A stretch of 5,739 nucleotides of DNA from an uncultured bacterium (GCA_937895515.1 CALAYS010000158.1:1-5739), one strand, 5' to 3'. Positions 1 through 5,555 are shown, counted from the stretch's first letter. Program-made: numbers and translations. The notes: a model not told the origin generated them from the letters alone.

Positions 1-181
1 CCTCATCGTCTCTTGTTATGAAATAAAGATAGCCGTATTTTGCATCCTTAAAACAATCCCTACCTTCGTAATAAACTTCTCCCTCATAAAGGTACATTGC
101 TGTTCCGTTATTAAGACTAGTCCACATGTGACCCCCCGATGCATATAGGAGATTACAATATTTTTCAAAATGCTTACCCAT
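1..181 (-). CDS. Hypothetical protein, C-terminus cut off by the window edge
   Basis: The reading frame starts at ATG 181-179 on the minus strand and stays open to the left edge, giving 60 residues (MGKHFEKYCNLLYASGGHMW at the N-terminus). It is rich in aromatics (YLYEGEVYYEG, residues 31-40; KYGYLYF, 48-54), and its visible cysteines are C9 and C43. I do not recognise the family. The start lies inside the last codons of the 127-aa gene upstream: ATGGGTAA contains both this start and that gene's TAA stop, an 8-base overlap typical of a coupled operon. No Shine-Dalgarno sequence precedes it, like its neighbours. Reality of the gene is supported by the overlap, the open frame and the natural codon mix; function is unknown. 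Confidence 0.7.
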   Translation of the reverse strand, partial: MGKHFEKYCNLLYASGGHMWTSLNNGTAMYLYEGEVYYEGRDCFKDAKYGYLYFITRDDE

Positions 182-557
182 CATCTCCGCAGTCGTTCAT
201 ATAATCACCAAATTTTTCTCTCATCTCCTCGTCCACCCTTCTGTGGATTTCCTCTACATCCTTCTTGTACTGCTCCGGTGTTTTATTGGGATCATGGAAT
301 GTGCCATCATTGAACATAAATTTACCATCAACCAAAGGATGAGATCCTATTTTTTCTAACTTGTCAGGATCATCAACCCATTCTCCATTCTCGTTTACAG
401 ATCTCATAAAACCATTTGTTACTCTGTCGTGTAAACCGTGATATGCATAACCACAACAGATTATAGTATTGCACATGACCTTATCCGAAACCTTCGAAAC
501 CCAAGCATGACAATATTTTGGCTTCTCCTCTATTTTTGGTGTTTTTAATTTTATCAT
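174..557 (-). CDS. Hypothetical protein with an N-terminal Cys/His cluster
   Basis: This is a 127-aa protein. I place the start at ATG 557 (MIKLKTPKIEEKPKYCHAW). The frame is open further upstream to 659, but that part would overlap the whole 54-aa gene next door and reads as low-complexity hydrophobic sequence. With this start the gap to the previous stop is one base. The N-terminal third carries C16-H17, C29, C34-C35, H40 and H43, spaced CH-x11-C-x4-CC-x4-H-x2-H, a pattern that could bind a metal such as zinc. The C-terminal half is strongly charged (PEQYKKDVEEIHRRVDEEMR, predicted helix) and ends acidic (CGDDG). I do not recognise a family. It is the sixth gene of the leftward operon; its stop overlaps the next start. 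Confidence 0.72.
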   Translation of the reverse strand: MIKLKTPKIEEKPKYCHAWVSKVSDKVMCNTIICCGYAYHGLHDRVTNGFMRSVNENGEWVDDPDKLEKIGSHPLVDGKFMFNDGTFHDPNKTPEQYKKDVEEIHRRVDEEMREKFGDYMNDCGDDG

Positions 558-558
558 T

Positions 559-723
559 TTATTCAAAATATGACATTTCAGTATTATAAAGTTCACATAT
601 TCTTTCTTTTGTAAGAATATGTAAGGATGAGATAGGAAGACAATGTATACCACTTCCATATATAAGCCATTTAAGAATTTTTGCTTTCTCGTCTAGTTGA
701 TCTAAGCAATCCTGCACTGTCAT
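559..723 (-). CDS. Small hypothetical protein, 54 aa
   Basis: A short frame runs from ATG 723-721 to TAA 561-559. It encodes 54 residues: MTVQDCLDQLDEKAKILKWL, then IYGSGIHCLPISSLHILT, then KERICELYNTEMSYFE. The ATG shares bases with the TGA of the upstream 126-aa gene (ATGA overlap), and the next gene starts one base after its stop, so it exactly fills the gap between two real genes. The composition looks like a folded protein: an amphipathic N-terminal helix with an acidic/basic pattern, then a more hydrophobic middle. Cysteines are at positions 6, 28 and 43. No family is recognised. The competing frame over the same bases is the upstream extension of the 127-aa gene, which is less protein-like. 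Gene reality is inferred from fit and coupling. Confidence 0.65.
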   Translation of the reverse strand: MTVQDCLDQLDEKAKILKWLIYGSGIHCLPISSLHILTKERICELYNTEMSYFE

Positions 724-1100
724 TTCCATATTGATTCGAGATTATCCAATAAATTCGTTTTTATAACATTGGAAAGATGTGGATTTCTACGGATCATCCT
801 GGTCATTTCCTCCTTGGTGTATCTACCTGGACCTTCCTTTATTTGCATAGATAGCCATGAGTCTATTCCCTTTATTCCGTATGGTGTATAGAAGGATGTC
901 ATATATCTGTCTCCAACTTTTAGATTCACTGCAGAATGATCCAGACCAATCTCATCAATTTCATCTGGAGATAAATCCTGCATGTATGCTTTTTTGAATG
1001 TGTCGGGATAATCCTTACCGTACATTTCACATTCGAGTGAATGCTCCATGTCGATGATCTCCTCCCTGGTCATCTCTGATCTATCCTCAAATTTCCTCAT
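720..1100 (-). CDS. Hypothetical protein, 126 aa
   Basis: The protein (MRKFEDRSEMTREEIIDMEH...) is 126 aa from ATG 1100. A GTG codon directly before this ATG could add one residue, but the ATG is the more likely start; it lies four bases after the stop of the 330-aa gene. The first 35 residues are highly charged and likely helical (TREEIIDMEHSLECEMYGKD). A central stretch reads VGDRYMTSFYTPYGIKGIDS, and the C-terminus is basic-helical (YTKEEMTRMIRRNPHLSNVI). There is no signal peptide or membrane segment. I do not recognise a family. Its TGA overlaps the ATG of the 54-aa gene. It is the fourth gene of the seven-gene leftward operon. Confidence 0.78.
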   Translation of the reverse strand: MRKFEDRSEMTREEIIDMEHSLECEMYGKDYPDTFKKAYMQDLSPDEIDEIGLDHSAVNLKVGDRYMTSFYTPYGIKGIDSWLSMQIKEGPGRYTKEEMTRMIRRNPHLSNVIKTNLLDNLESIWK

Positions 1101-1104
1101 CACG

Positions 1105-2097
1105 CTAATTTAAAATTTCTATTTGTAAAGCTGGATCCTCAGCCTCTAAACCCCATTTTGACAAGACCTGTATCCCACCTTTTACGTAACGGAATACAAT
1201 TGGATCCTTAATGATTCTAACTGTCTTAGCTTCATAATATCCTTTCTTTTCGTCAAAAGTTAATTCGCTTAAATCAAAATGTTCTTTTGGAGCAGCTATG
1301 AATAGTCCTGTTCTATCGTAGGTAGTCTCTATTGCATCAGCAATAAATGCCTCACTAATTACTGGGTCTTTTATTTTACCTCTGCTTGCAAGATATCCAT
1401 AGTACCAAAATGTATCAGGTAATCTATGATTTATGATACTACCAAAATATTCTAGGTGTATTTTTTCTAATTCTTCTACACTAAAAGTGTCTCCACCAAA
1501 CAACTCAACCAATTTTTCAAAATCCGCGTTCTTTGCAGTCCATTTGTTCTCAAACTTATATGTTACCAGTGATTTTTGTACATCCCCTGATTTTAGTGGC
1601 TGTGCATTTTCAATCTCTTTCAAATTCTTTTCAGGAACTGGCATTTTATAATGTTTTACCGGTGCATATACTAAACCGTATTTGTCACAAATCCTATCAA
1701 GTTCACTTTCCGGAAGAAACTTCAAGAATGGATATGTACTTGTGTAATATCTAACCCTGTGTGCCATTTCTCCATTCATATCGATAAGTCCCTCTGACCT
1801 CCTGATTTCTCTCTCAGTGTGTGTAAGATTGTGAACCAAAGCATTTTTTTCAAATCCAAGGGATTTTAATCTAAGGGCTTTTTCTACTATATTGCTTTGA
1901 AGCCCAATTTTAACATCGGATTCTCTATTGATGATCTCCAATGCTTGCTCCAGAATACGCTGCGGAGCTGTATCAAATTCATTATGGATTTCGTCAATCA
2001 ATCTTTGATCCTCTGAAATATCAGTGATCACGGCCGTGATTTCCTCACCTTTTTCTGGTGCCGATTTGTGGAAACTTTTAAATAGATTTCTTATCAT
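1105..2097 (-). CDS. Bacteroidetes phage/mobile-element hypothetical protein, 330 aa
   Basis: This is the largest gene of the left operon. The N-terminal ~110 residues are mostly helical (AVITDISEDQRLIDEIHNEF; QRILEQALEIINRES). Residues 126-147 hold a motif I associate with uncharacterised proteins of Bacteroidetes phages and mobile elements: KFLPESELDRICDKYGLVYA, followed by VPEKNLKEIEN (154-164). The C-terminal third has the matching pattern GLFIAAPKEHFDLSELTFDE (264-283), then DPIVFRYVKGGIQVLSKWG (298-316) and EAEDP. Those family members often end with a similar 'DPIV...GG...WG.EA.D' stretch. This recognition is from memory, and no function is known to me. Residues ~185-255, rich in aromatics (LPDTFWYYGYLASRG), sit between the two conserved parts. 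The start (MIRNLFKSFHK) shares ATGA with the stop of the preceding gene. The protein is probably cytosolic, with no signal peptide. Confidence 0.85.
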   Translation of the reverse strand: MIRNLFKSFHKSAPEKGEEITAVITDISEDQRLIDEIHNEFDTAPQRILEQALEIINRESDVKIGLQSNIVEKALRLKSLGFEKNALVHNLTHTEREIRRSEGLIDMNGEMAHRVRYYTSTYPFLKFLPESELDRICDKYGLVYAPVKHYKMPVPEKNLKEIENAQPLKSGDVQKSLVTYKFENKWTAKNADFEKLVELFGGDTFSVEELEKIHLEYFGSIINHRLPDTFWYYGYLASRGKIKDPVISEAFIADAIETTYDRTGLFIAAPKEHFDLSELTFDEKKGYYEAKTVRIIKDPIVFRYVKGGIQVLSKWGLEAEDPALQIEILN

Positions 2098-2483
2098 CTT
2101 TTTATTCTTTTTATTGATTCGTCTATTGCCTTAATTAATACAGAATTCTTGGAACGTAGTGATTCCTTATATGATTCCATCTCCTCTATAGCGACAGTTT
2201 CAATATAAATTAAATCTGGTTGTGCGAACTCAAAAATATCACATGTCCAGTGATTATCGTCGAAGTTTGGTATTAATAGAATCTCGTGTGATTCAAGGAG
2301 CCATTTTTCAACCTGTTGTATGGTCGGAGCAAGAACACCAGCATGCTCGATATTGAAACTTTTCTTATGAAACAATTCTATTTCACCACCGTTTATTTCA
2401 CCATAATATGCAAAACATGGTTCATTGAAGCCTAATTTCATAAGCTTCACTGACAATTCAAATCCAACTAATAGGTCTTTCAT
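2094..2483 (-). CDS. Hypothetical protein of a Bacteroidetes phage-associated family, 129 aa
   Basis: The protein starts MKDLLVGFELSVKLMKLGFN. The combination of 'ELSVKLMKLGFNEPCFAYYG' (residues 9-28) and 'LAPTIQQVEKWLLESHEI' (51-68) is one I associate with small uncharacterised proteins common in Bacteroidetes phages and prophages, usually of the form '(L)KxLGF(D/N)EPCF.YY ... APT..Q...W....'. No biochemical role is established to my knowledge. After this core comes a short segment (IPNFDDNHWTCDIFEFAQPD) and a basic C-terminal helix ending IKRIKR. The ATG lies in a TGATG overlap with the upstream gene's stop. A TTG codon directly before it is in frame but unlikely to be the start. Its own stop lies in an ATGA overlap with the 330-aa gene, so translation of the three genes is likely coupled. 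Confidence 0.82.
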   Translation of the reverse strand: MKDLLVGFELSVKLMKLGFNEPCFAYYGEINGGEIELFHKKSFNIEHAGVLAPTIQQVEKWLLESHEILLIPNFDDNHWTCDIFEFAQPDLIYIETVAIEEMESYKESLRSKNSVLIKAIDESIKRIKR

Positions 2484-2848
2484 CAATCTATTATTTCTAT
2501 TAAATTTACACCTTTAAGATTATGAACTTTCCACCATTCCATCTCAGTAATGCTTTTGAATGATTTGTTAACATCTTCGCCACTTGACATCGTGATGATT
2601 AAATGTGGATAGTAATATAATCCGCCTTTTGGCTCCTTCTCGTAGAGTCCCTCTTTCTCCCACTCCTCCTTAGTTCTGTACGTAGGTAGGAAAGATGAAT
2701 AGTATCCAGCTTCCCATTTATTAATGGTTACGAGGCCAAAAAACCATGTGTCCCTTCCCGCTTCTGTCCATTCATCATAATATCGGCAAATTTTCTCGTT
2801 ATGCTGGGTAATACTTGATATCTGATCTTTATTTATTTGTAGCTTCAT
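2483..2848 (-). CDS. Hypothetical protein, 121 aa, first gene of the left operon
   Basis: The protein (MKLQINKDQISSITQHNEKI...) is the promoter-proximal gene of the leftward operon; its ATG lies 20 bases beyond a TATATTTG promoter box. It is unusually rich in aromatics: Trp and Tyr recur in YYDEWTEAGRDTWFFGLV (23-40), WEAGYYSSFLPTYRTKEEWE (45-64) and GGLYYYPHLIITMS (75-88), with WW at residues 104-105. This suggests a compact beta-rich fold or a ligand- or protein-binding surface rather than a membrane protein. I do not recognise a family. There is no Shine-Dalgarno sequence upstream (the spacer is AATTAAATTGAAGT), consistent with Bacteroidetes-type initiation. Its stop overlaps the next start in TGATG. 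Confidence 0.82.
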   Translation of the reverse strand: MKLQINKDQISSITQHNEKICRYYDEWTEAGRDTWFFGLVTINKWEAGYYSSFLPTYRTKEEWEKEGLYEKEPKGGLYYYPHLIITMSSGEDVNKSFKSITEMEWWKVHNLKGVNLIEIID

Positions 2849-2868
2849 ACTTCAATTTAATTACATCA

Positions 2869-2876
2869 CAAATATA
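2869..2876 (-). promoter_or_regulatory. Predicted promoter -7 box (TATATTTG) of the seven-gene operon
   Basis: On the minus strand the sequence TATATTTG fits the Bacteroidetes -7 consensus TAnnTTTG exactly and ends 20 bases before the ATG of the 121-aa gene. It is followed by TGATGTAA, almost identical to the CAATGTAA that follows the equivalent box upstream of the other minus-strand operon. No clear -33 TTTG element is present; that region falls in the loop and stem of the terminator hairpin. Read instead as a sigma-70 -10 (TATATT), it would lack a -35. Confidence 0.55.
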
Positions 2877-2878
2877 AT

Positions 2879-2917
2879 AAAAATCCTCGAGAATAAAAAA
2901 TATTCCCGAGGATTTTT
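2879..2917 (-). terminator. Intrinsic terminator of the 104-aa/261-aa operon
   Basis: Bases 2879-2889 (AAAAATCCTCG) pair with 2907-2917, and inside them 2891-2895 (GAATA) pair with 2901-2905 around a five-base loop. The only odd position, 2890 against 2906, is an A/C mismatch in a plus-strand transcript but a G-U pair in a minus-strand transcript, giving a continuous 17-bp stem there. On the minus strand the hairpin begins 21 bases after the 261-aa gene's stop and is followed by ATTTTTATTATATTTG. It therefore ends the right-hand minus operon just before the next promoter. Confidence 0.88.
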
Positions 2918-2938
2918 TAAAAATAAAAACAATTAATA

Positions 2939-3724
2939 CTAATGATAAATTACAAAGGTCTCTCCCTCAACAAACTTGTCAATAATATTTCTTTTAAAAT
3001 CTTCACGCATTTCATTGTCTTCCTTATTGTATTCAACACCTGATCCCCATCCTCCCTTACTTTCGGGAGTTTGTTTTGAGAAATATTTCTTCCAATGTGA
3101 ATTTAGAGTCTTCATATCAGTTACACATGGTGAATCCCACATCCCATCTTCATAGAACTTTTTATTAGCTCCCTTTCTTTGATATCCAACCTCTTCGAAT
3201 CCTATACATGTTTCAATCTTATCTACTACCGGAGGATCTACTATTGTTATTTTTACCCATTTCTCAGCAAAATCCCTTGCTGAATTGAGATTATAGTAGG
3301 TCTTCATATCCCCGCTTGCAAAATATTTGTATCTAGGTCGATATCCAAATTTCTTCATCACAGAAGCAAATCTTCTAACATAGTCATTATATAAGCTGGA
3401 AGAGAATAGCTCCTCCTTACTTTCGAAATATGTTGAAGCCCAATTTTCATTTAGAAATTCATAGGCCTCGTATAATTCATGTTTTGTGTCAAGATAGCTA
3501 AAAGATGCAATCTCACCATAAGAAGAACCTGTCCATAGAAAATCTTCCGGATCTCTACCCAATTCCTTTAAAGCGGCATCCAGATCGTGGTATGAGTTTT
3601 TTTTCTCAAAGGCTAATTCTTTGAATACATTTAATTCTGGCATCTCATTAAGAACATAATAGTCCTCAATTTTCTCGGCGTCCGTAACCTTTATTGGTTT
3701 ATAAACTGTTATATCTAGTCCCAT
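2939..3724 (-). CDS. Hypothetical protein with phage-type MGLDITVY N-terminus, 261 aa
   Basis: The protein opens MGLDITVYKPIKVTDAEKIE. The 'MGLDI-x-Y' opening is shared by a recurrent class of uncharacterised phage and bacterial proteins, though the likeness here is to that opening only. The rest is charged and aromatic: a helical segment DLDAALKELGRDPEDFLWTG, SSYGEIASFSYLDTKHELYE, and a central ASVMKKFGYRPRYKYF. A later part is rich in G/W/K (KGGWGSGVEYNKEDNE, ~223-238). The C-terminus FVEGETFVIYH is beta-like. There is no signal peptide, membrane segment or catalytic motif that I can name. The start lies two bases after the stop of the 104-aa gene, so the two are one operon, ended by the hairpin at 2879-2917. 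Confidence 0.83.
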   Translation of the reverse strand: MGLDITVYKPIKVTDAEKIEDYYVLNEMPELNVFKELAFEKKNSYHDLDAALKELGRDPEDFLWTGSSYGEIASFSYLDTKHELYEAYEFLNENWASTYFESKEELFSSSLYNDYVRRFASVMKKFGYRPRYKYFASGDMKTYYNLNSARDFAEKWVKITIVDPPVVDKIETCIGFEEVGYQRKGANKKFYEDGMWDSPCVTDMKTLNSHWKKYFSKQTPESKGGWGSGVEYNKEDNEMREDFKRNIIDKFVEGETFVIYH

Positions 3725-3726
3725 AA

Positions 3727-4041
3727 TTAATCAATTTTTTCAGCTACAGAATTTCTGACAGCTGTTAAGTTTTCTAAAAATTCATCTATCTCGAAATCCA
3801 TCAAAATCATATTTGCTTCCATGTCTCTAGCAAACTGGTGTATGAATTCAGCAGTATTAGCTGTCCATTCTCCATAATCCCCACCTGAATGGAATTCTTC
3901 AAATTCACCTCTCAGTTCATCTGGTATCGAATATTTACTAATTAATGAGGTACCCGAGATAAGATAGAATTCTTTAACACCACTCTCGTGGAGTTGTCTC
4001 GAAAGATCTGCCATATCTTCTCTAAATTCACTTACAGTCAT
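3727..4041 (-). CDS. Hypothetical acidic protein, 104 aa
   Basis: I place the start at ATG 4041 (MTVSEFREDMADLSRQLHES). The frame continues to an ATG at 4110, but that extension crosses the promoter box at 4060-4067, overlaps the start of the divergent gene and reads as non-globular Ile/Phe-rich sequence, so it is rejected. The protein is acidic and mostly helical: SEFREDMADLSRQLHESGVK at the N-terminus, IPDELRGEFEEFHSGGDYGE in the middle, and MDFEIDEFLENLTAVRNSVA near the end. Small size and acidity are common in phage accessory proteins that bind host proteins, but nothing here identifies a target. No family is recognised. It is the first gene of a two-gene operon with the 261-aa protein, with a gap of two bases. 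Confidence 0.78.
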   Translation of the reverse strand: MTVSEFREDMADLSRQLHESGVKEFYLISGTSLISKYSIPDELRGEFEEFHSGGDYGEWTANTAEFIHQFARDMEANMILMDFEIDEFLENLTAVRNSVAEKID

Positions 4042-4059
4042 AATATAATTTTTACATTG

Positions 4060-4067
4060 CAAATATA
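4060..4067 (-). promoter_or_regulatory. Predicted promoter -7 box (TATATTTG) of the 104-aa/261-aa operon
   Basis: On the minus strand TATATTTG fits TAnnTTTG and ends 18 bases before the ATG of the 104-aa gene, which independently supports that short start. The following bases CAATGTAA match TGATGTAA after the other operon's box. No convincing -33 element is visible. The site lies in the 67-base divergent gap; a promoter for the plus-strand genes must also be here, but I cannot resolve one with confidence. Confidence 0.55.
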
Positions 4068-4108
4068 AAACAATCTTTCGGATAAAAAAAATTATGGATA
4101 TATAATTC

Positions 4109-4846
4109 ATGGATAAATTGAAAAGACTTTATAACTACATTAAGAAAGACAGGAAAAAGAAAATCCTTTTTCTAACCACCTCAAATAGATGGGAAGGAGA
4201 GAAGGAATTACCAAAGTCATCCATGATTGCTGCTGAGCTTAAAAGGAAATTGGAAAATGCAGAAATAATAGATGTTAGCAAGCTTAAAATATTTCCTTGT
4301 GAAGGCAACGTTTCTGCAAGGGAAGGAAATAATTGCGGGGTTAAAGAAGCAATGCTAAAAAGCAACAATCCTGAGAAATTTATAAGATGCTGGGCATCAA
4401 TAAACAACAAAACGGATGAGATGCATAGGGTTGCAAATGCCATTTATGATGCTGATATAATTATATTCTTTGGATCTATTAGATGGGGAAAGATGAATGC
4501 CGTCTATTCTCAGTTAATTGAGAGATTAACGTGGTTGGAAAATAGACATACGACATTAGGTGAATCTAATTTACTAAAGGATAAAGAATGTGGTGTAGTA
4601 GCAATCGGTCACAATTGGAATGGAGAGACAGCGATTAAAACCGAAAGGGAGGTATTAGGGTTCTTTGGTTTCAAAACCCCTCCACAGTTATCGTTCAATT
4701 GGCAGTATACAAAGGATGCAAACGACGAAACCCAGCGAGGATATAAAGCAGATTTTCCTAAGTTCCTAAAGGATTTTAATTTTAGAGAAACCTTAAATGA
4801 ATCAATCATAAGATTCACAGAATGGGTAAAAAATATACAATCATGA
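4109..4846 (+). CDS. Flavodoxin-fold NAD(P)H-dependent FMN reductase-like protein
   Basis: The 245-aa protein has the layout of the flavodoxin-like / NADPH-dependent FMN reductase group. Residues 17-27 (KKILFLTTSNR) form the first strand, leading into a candidate FMN-phosphate loop (to S38). Residues 115-120 (ADIIIF) are the next core strand, and FGSIRWGKMNAVYSQLIERL (121-140) with TWLENR is the most diagnostic block. CGVVAIGHNWNGET (161-174) is a further strand-loop. Such enzymes bind FMN and use NAD(P)H to reduce flavin, quinone or other acceptors in the cytosol; the substrate here is unknown. Cysteines C64 (PCEGNVS), C76 (NNCGVKEA) and C94 (RCWASINN) are notable and I believe recurrent in this subfamily. 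The first 15 residues are a basic extension. It is transcribed away from the minus-strand genes and coupled to the next gene by ATGA. No Shine-Dalgarno is seen. Confidence 0.85.
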   Translation: MDKLKRLYNYIKKDRKKKILFLTTSNRWEGEKELPKSSMIAAELKRKLENAEIIDVSKLKIFPCEGNVSAREGNNCGVKEAMLKSNNPEKFIRCWASINNKTDEMHRVANAIYDADIIIFFGSIRWGKMNAVYSQLIERLTWLENRHTTLGESNLLKDKECGVVAIGHNWNGETAIKTEREVLGFFGFKTPPQLSFNWQYTKDANDETQRGYKADFPKFLKDFNFRETLNESIIRFTEWVKNIQS

Positions 4847-5097
4847 AATATCCAAAGAAATATTTAACAACAAATCCCAACATAATGAAAAGGGAAATAA
4901 AAAAGCATGGGAACAAAGCTGATAATGACGATTCAGCCTATGGGCCATGGGATGCGGATTACAAAAGCGGTAAGGCAGGTAAAGGTAAAAAAGTTCCAAC
5001 CAAGACAAGTAAATACACCAAAAAATTCAAGGAGCTTTATGGTGAGAGCGAAGAATTTAGACACCTAAAGGGATTTAATGATTTTATCCCTGATTGA
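4843..5097 (+). CDS. Small basic Lys/Gly-rich hypothetical protein, 84 (or 91) aa
   Basis: Two starts are possible: ATG 4843, giving 84 aa with an ATGA overlap on the reductase stop, or ATG 4822, giving 91 aa with a 25-base overlap. I prefer 4843 because of the coupling geometry; neither has a Shine-Dalgarno sequence. The protein is very basic. A Lys-rich start (MKYPKKYLTTNPNIMKREIK) is followed by a short acidic-aromatic patch (NDDSAYGPWDADYKSG), then a flexible KAGKGKKVPTKTSKYTKKFK, and it ends with ELYGES...FNDFIPD. The SAY.PW.AD and SKYTKKFKELYGE parts recall small domains in phage virion-associated proteins, but that is a memory-level likeness only. The charge would suit nucleic acid binding. 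Function is unknown; a link with the reductase is suggested only by the operon. Confidence 0.75.
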   Translation: MKYPKKYLTTNPNIMKREIKKHGNKADNDDSAYGPWDADYKSGKAGKGKKVPTKTSKYTKKFKELYGESEEFRHLKGFNDFIPD

Positions 5098-5123
5098 TTC
5101 AATAAAAATATAACTTTCTACAA

Positions 5124-5150
5124 GGGATTGTAATTTACTGTTATAATCCT
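5124..5150 (+). terminator. Weak hairpin after the plus-strand operon, possible terminator
   Basis: Bases 5125-5133 (GGATTGTAA) pair with 5141-5149 (TTATAATCC) with one G-U pair, plus an outer G-U, around a seven-base loop. A T-rich run (from about 5160) follows about ten bases later rather than directly, so this is not a canonical terminator. It sits 27 bases after the basic protein's stop, in the gap between convergent genes, where one would be expected. Confidence 0.35.
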
Positions 5151-5214
5151 CTCTTCTCCATTTTTTTAATTTTTTAGTTTCTAAAATTTTTTTAATTTTA
5201 ATATATTAGCAATT

Positions 5215-5430
5215 TTAAAAAACTTCATTTATCAGCAATTTTCTTAATGACCATTGAAATTCTTCAAGTTGACTAGCATTTACTAAATGCTGTTTAGCAT
5301 TATTGTATTCAAGTTTGTCAATTAGTTCATTATGCTTTGTTTTTTCTTCATTAATATCATTTTTTAAACTTTCAACAACTTCATTGATTTTTTGAGTTAT
5401 TTCATATGGATAGTCATATATTAATTTCAT
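5215..5430 (-). CDS. Small coiled-coil-like hypothetical protein, 71 aa
   Basis: The protein begins MKLIYDYPYEITQKINEVVE. Residues ~10-50 (SLKNDINEEKTKHNELIDKL and flanks) have a heptad-like pattern rich in K, E, N and L, suggesting a coiled coil or long helical hairpin. The C-terminus reads LEEFQWSLRKLLINEVF. No family is recognised. The start is firm: AAGGAGA lies five bases upstream, and a full sigma-70 promoter lies at 5463-5491. This makes it one of the best-supported genes by expression signals in the window, although it is short. Its codons are strongly A/T-ending, and both signals differ in style from the genes on the left. It faces the plus-strand operon convergently. It could be a plasmid or mobile-element accessory protein, but nothing proves it. 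Confidence 0.75.
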   Translation of the reverse strand: MKLIYDYPYEITQKINEVVESLKNDINEEKTKHNELIDKLEYNNAKQHLVNASQLEEFQWSLRKLLINEVF

Positions 5431-5435
5431 TTTTA

Positions 5436-5442
5436 TCTCCTT
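5436..5442 (-). promoter_or_regulatory. Strong Shine-Dalgarno site AAGGAGA for the 71-aa gene
   Basis: On the minus strand AAGGAGA lies five bases before ATG 5430 (AAGGAG core, six-base spacer). It is the only strong Shine-Dalgarno sequence I see upstream of any gene in this window; the others initiate without one. Confidence 0.85.
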
Positions 5443-5462
5443 AAATAATTGTAATAAAACAA

Positions 5463-5491
5463 ATATTAACTTAAATAAAAATATATGTCAA
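5463..5491 (-). promoter_or_regulatory. Sigma-70 type promoter for the 71-aa gene
   Basis: The minus strand reads TTGACA (5491-5486), a 17-base spacer, then TAATAT (5468-5463): a consensus -35, optimal spacing and a five-of-six -10. The expected start near 5456 gives a leader of about 25 bases containing the AAGGAGA site. It is unlike the TATATTTG promoters on the left. Confidence 0.8.
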
Positions 5492-5539
5492 GAAAAATAC
5501 ACAAAAAAATAAAAAAAACTTTGAAATAATAAAAAAATA

Positions 5540-5555
5540 TGTGTAATATTACACA
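5540..5555. promoter_or_regulatory. Perfect 16-bp palindrome, possible operator
   Basis: TGTGTAATATTACACA is a perfect inverted repeat located about 50 bp upstream of the -35 of the 71-aa gene. A dimeric regulator or a replication protein could bind such a site. It contains TAATATTAC, the nonanucleotide of CRESS-type rolling-circle origins, but here as the centre of a palindrome rather than in the loop of a stable stem, so that likeness is probably chance. Confidence 0.5.

Noticed and set aside
558..659. Longer start for the 127-aa protein
   Set aside because: It would add 34 low-complexity hydrophobic residues and overlap the 54-aa gene; the ATG at 557 fits the operon spacing.
1433..1754. 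Two overlapping plus-strand frames of 72-73 codons
   Set aside because: They lie wholly inside the 330-aa minus-strand gene, have Ser/Phe/Leu-rich antisense-type composition and have no upstream signals.
4042..4110. Longer start for the 104-aa protein
   Set aside because: It would run through the predicted promoter and over the start of the divergent gene; the added Ile/Phe-rich residues look noncoding.
4135..4818. Minus-strand frames of 102 and 69 codons
   Set aside because: They are antisense to the well-supported flavodoxin-like gene and lack signals or protein-like composition.
5544..5552. TAATATTAC as a CRESS or geminivirus-type rolling-circle origin
   Set aside because: The nonamer is the centre of a palindrome instead of the loop of a stem, and no Rep gene is visible; nine AT-rich bases can occur by chance here.
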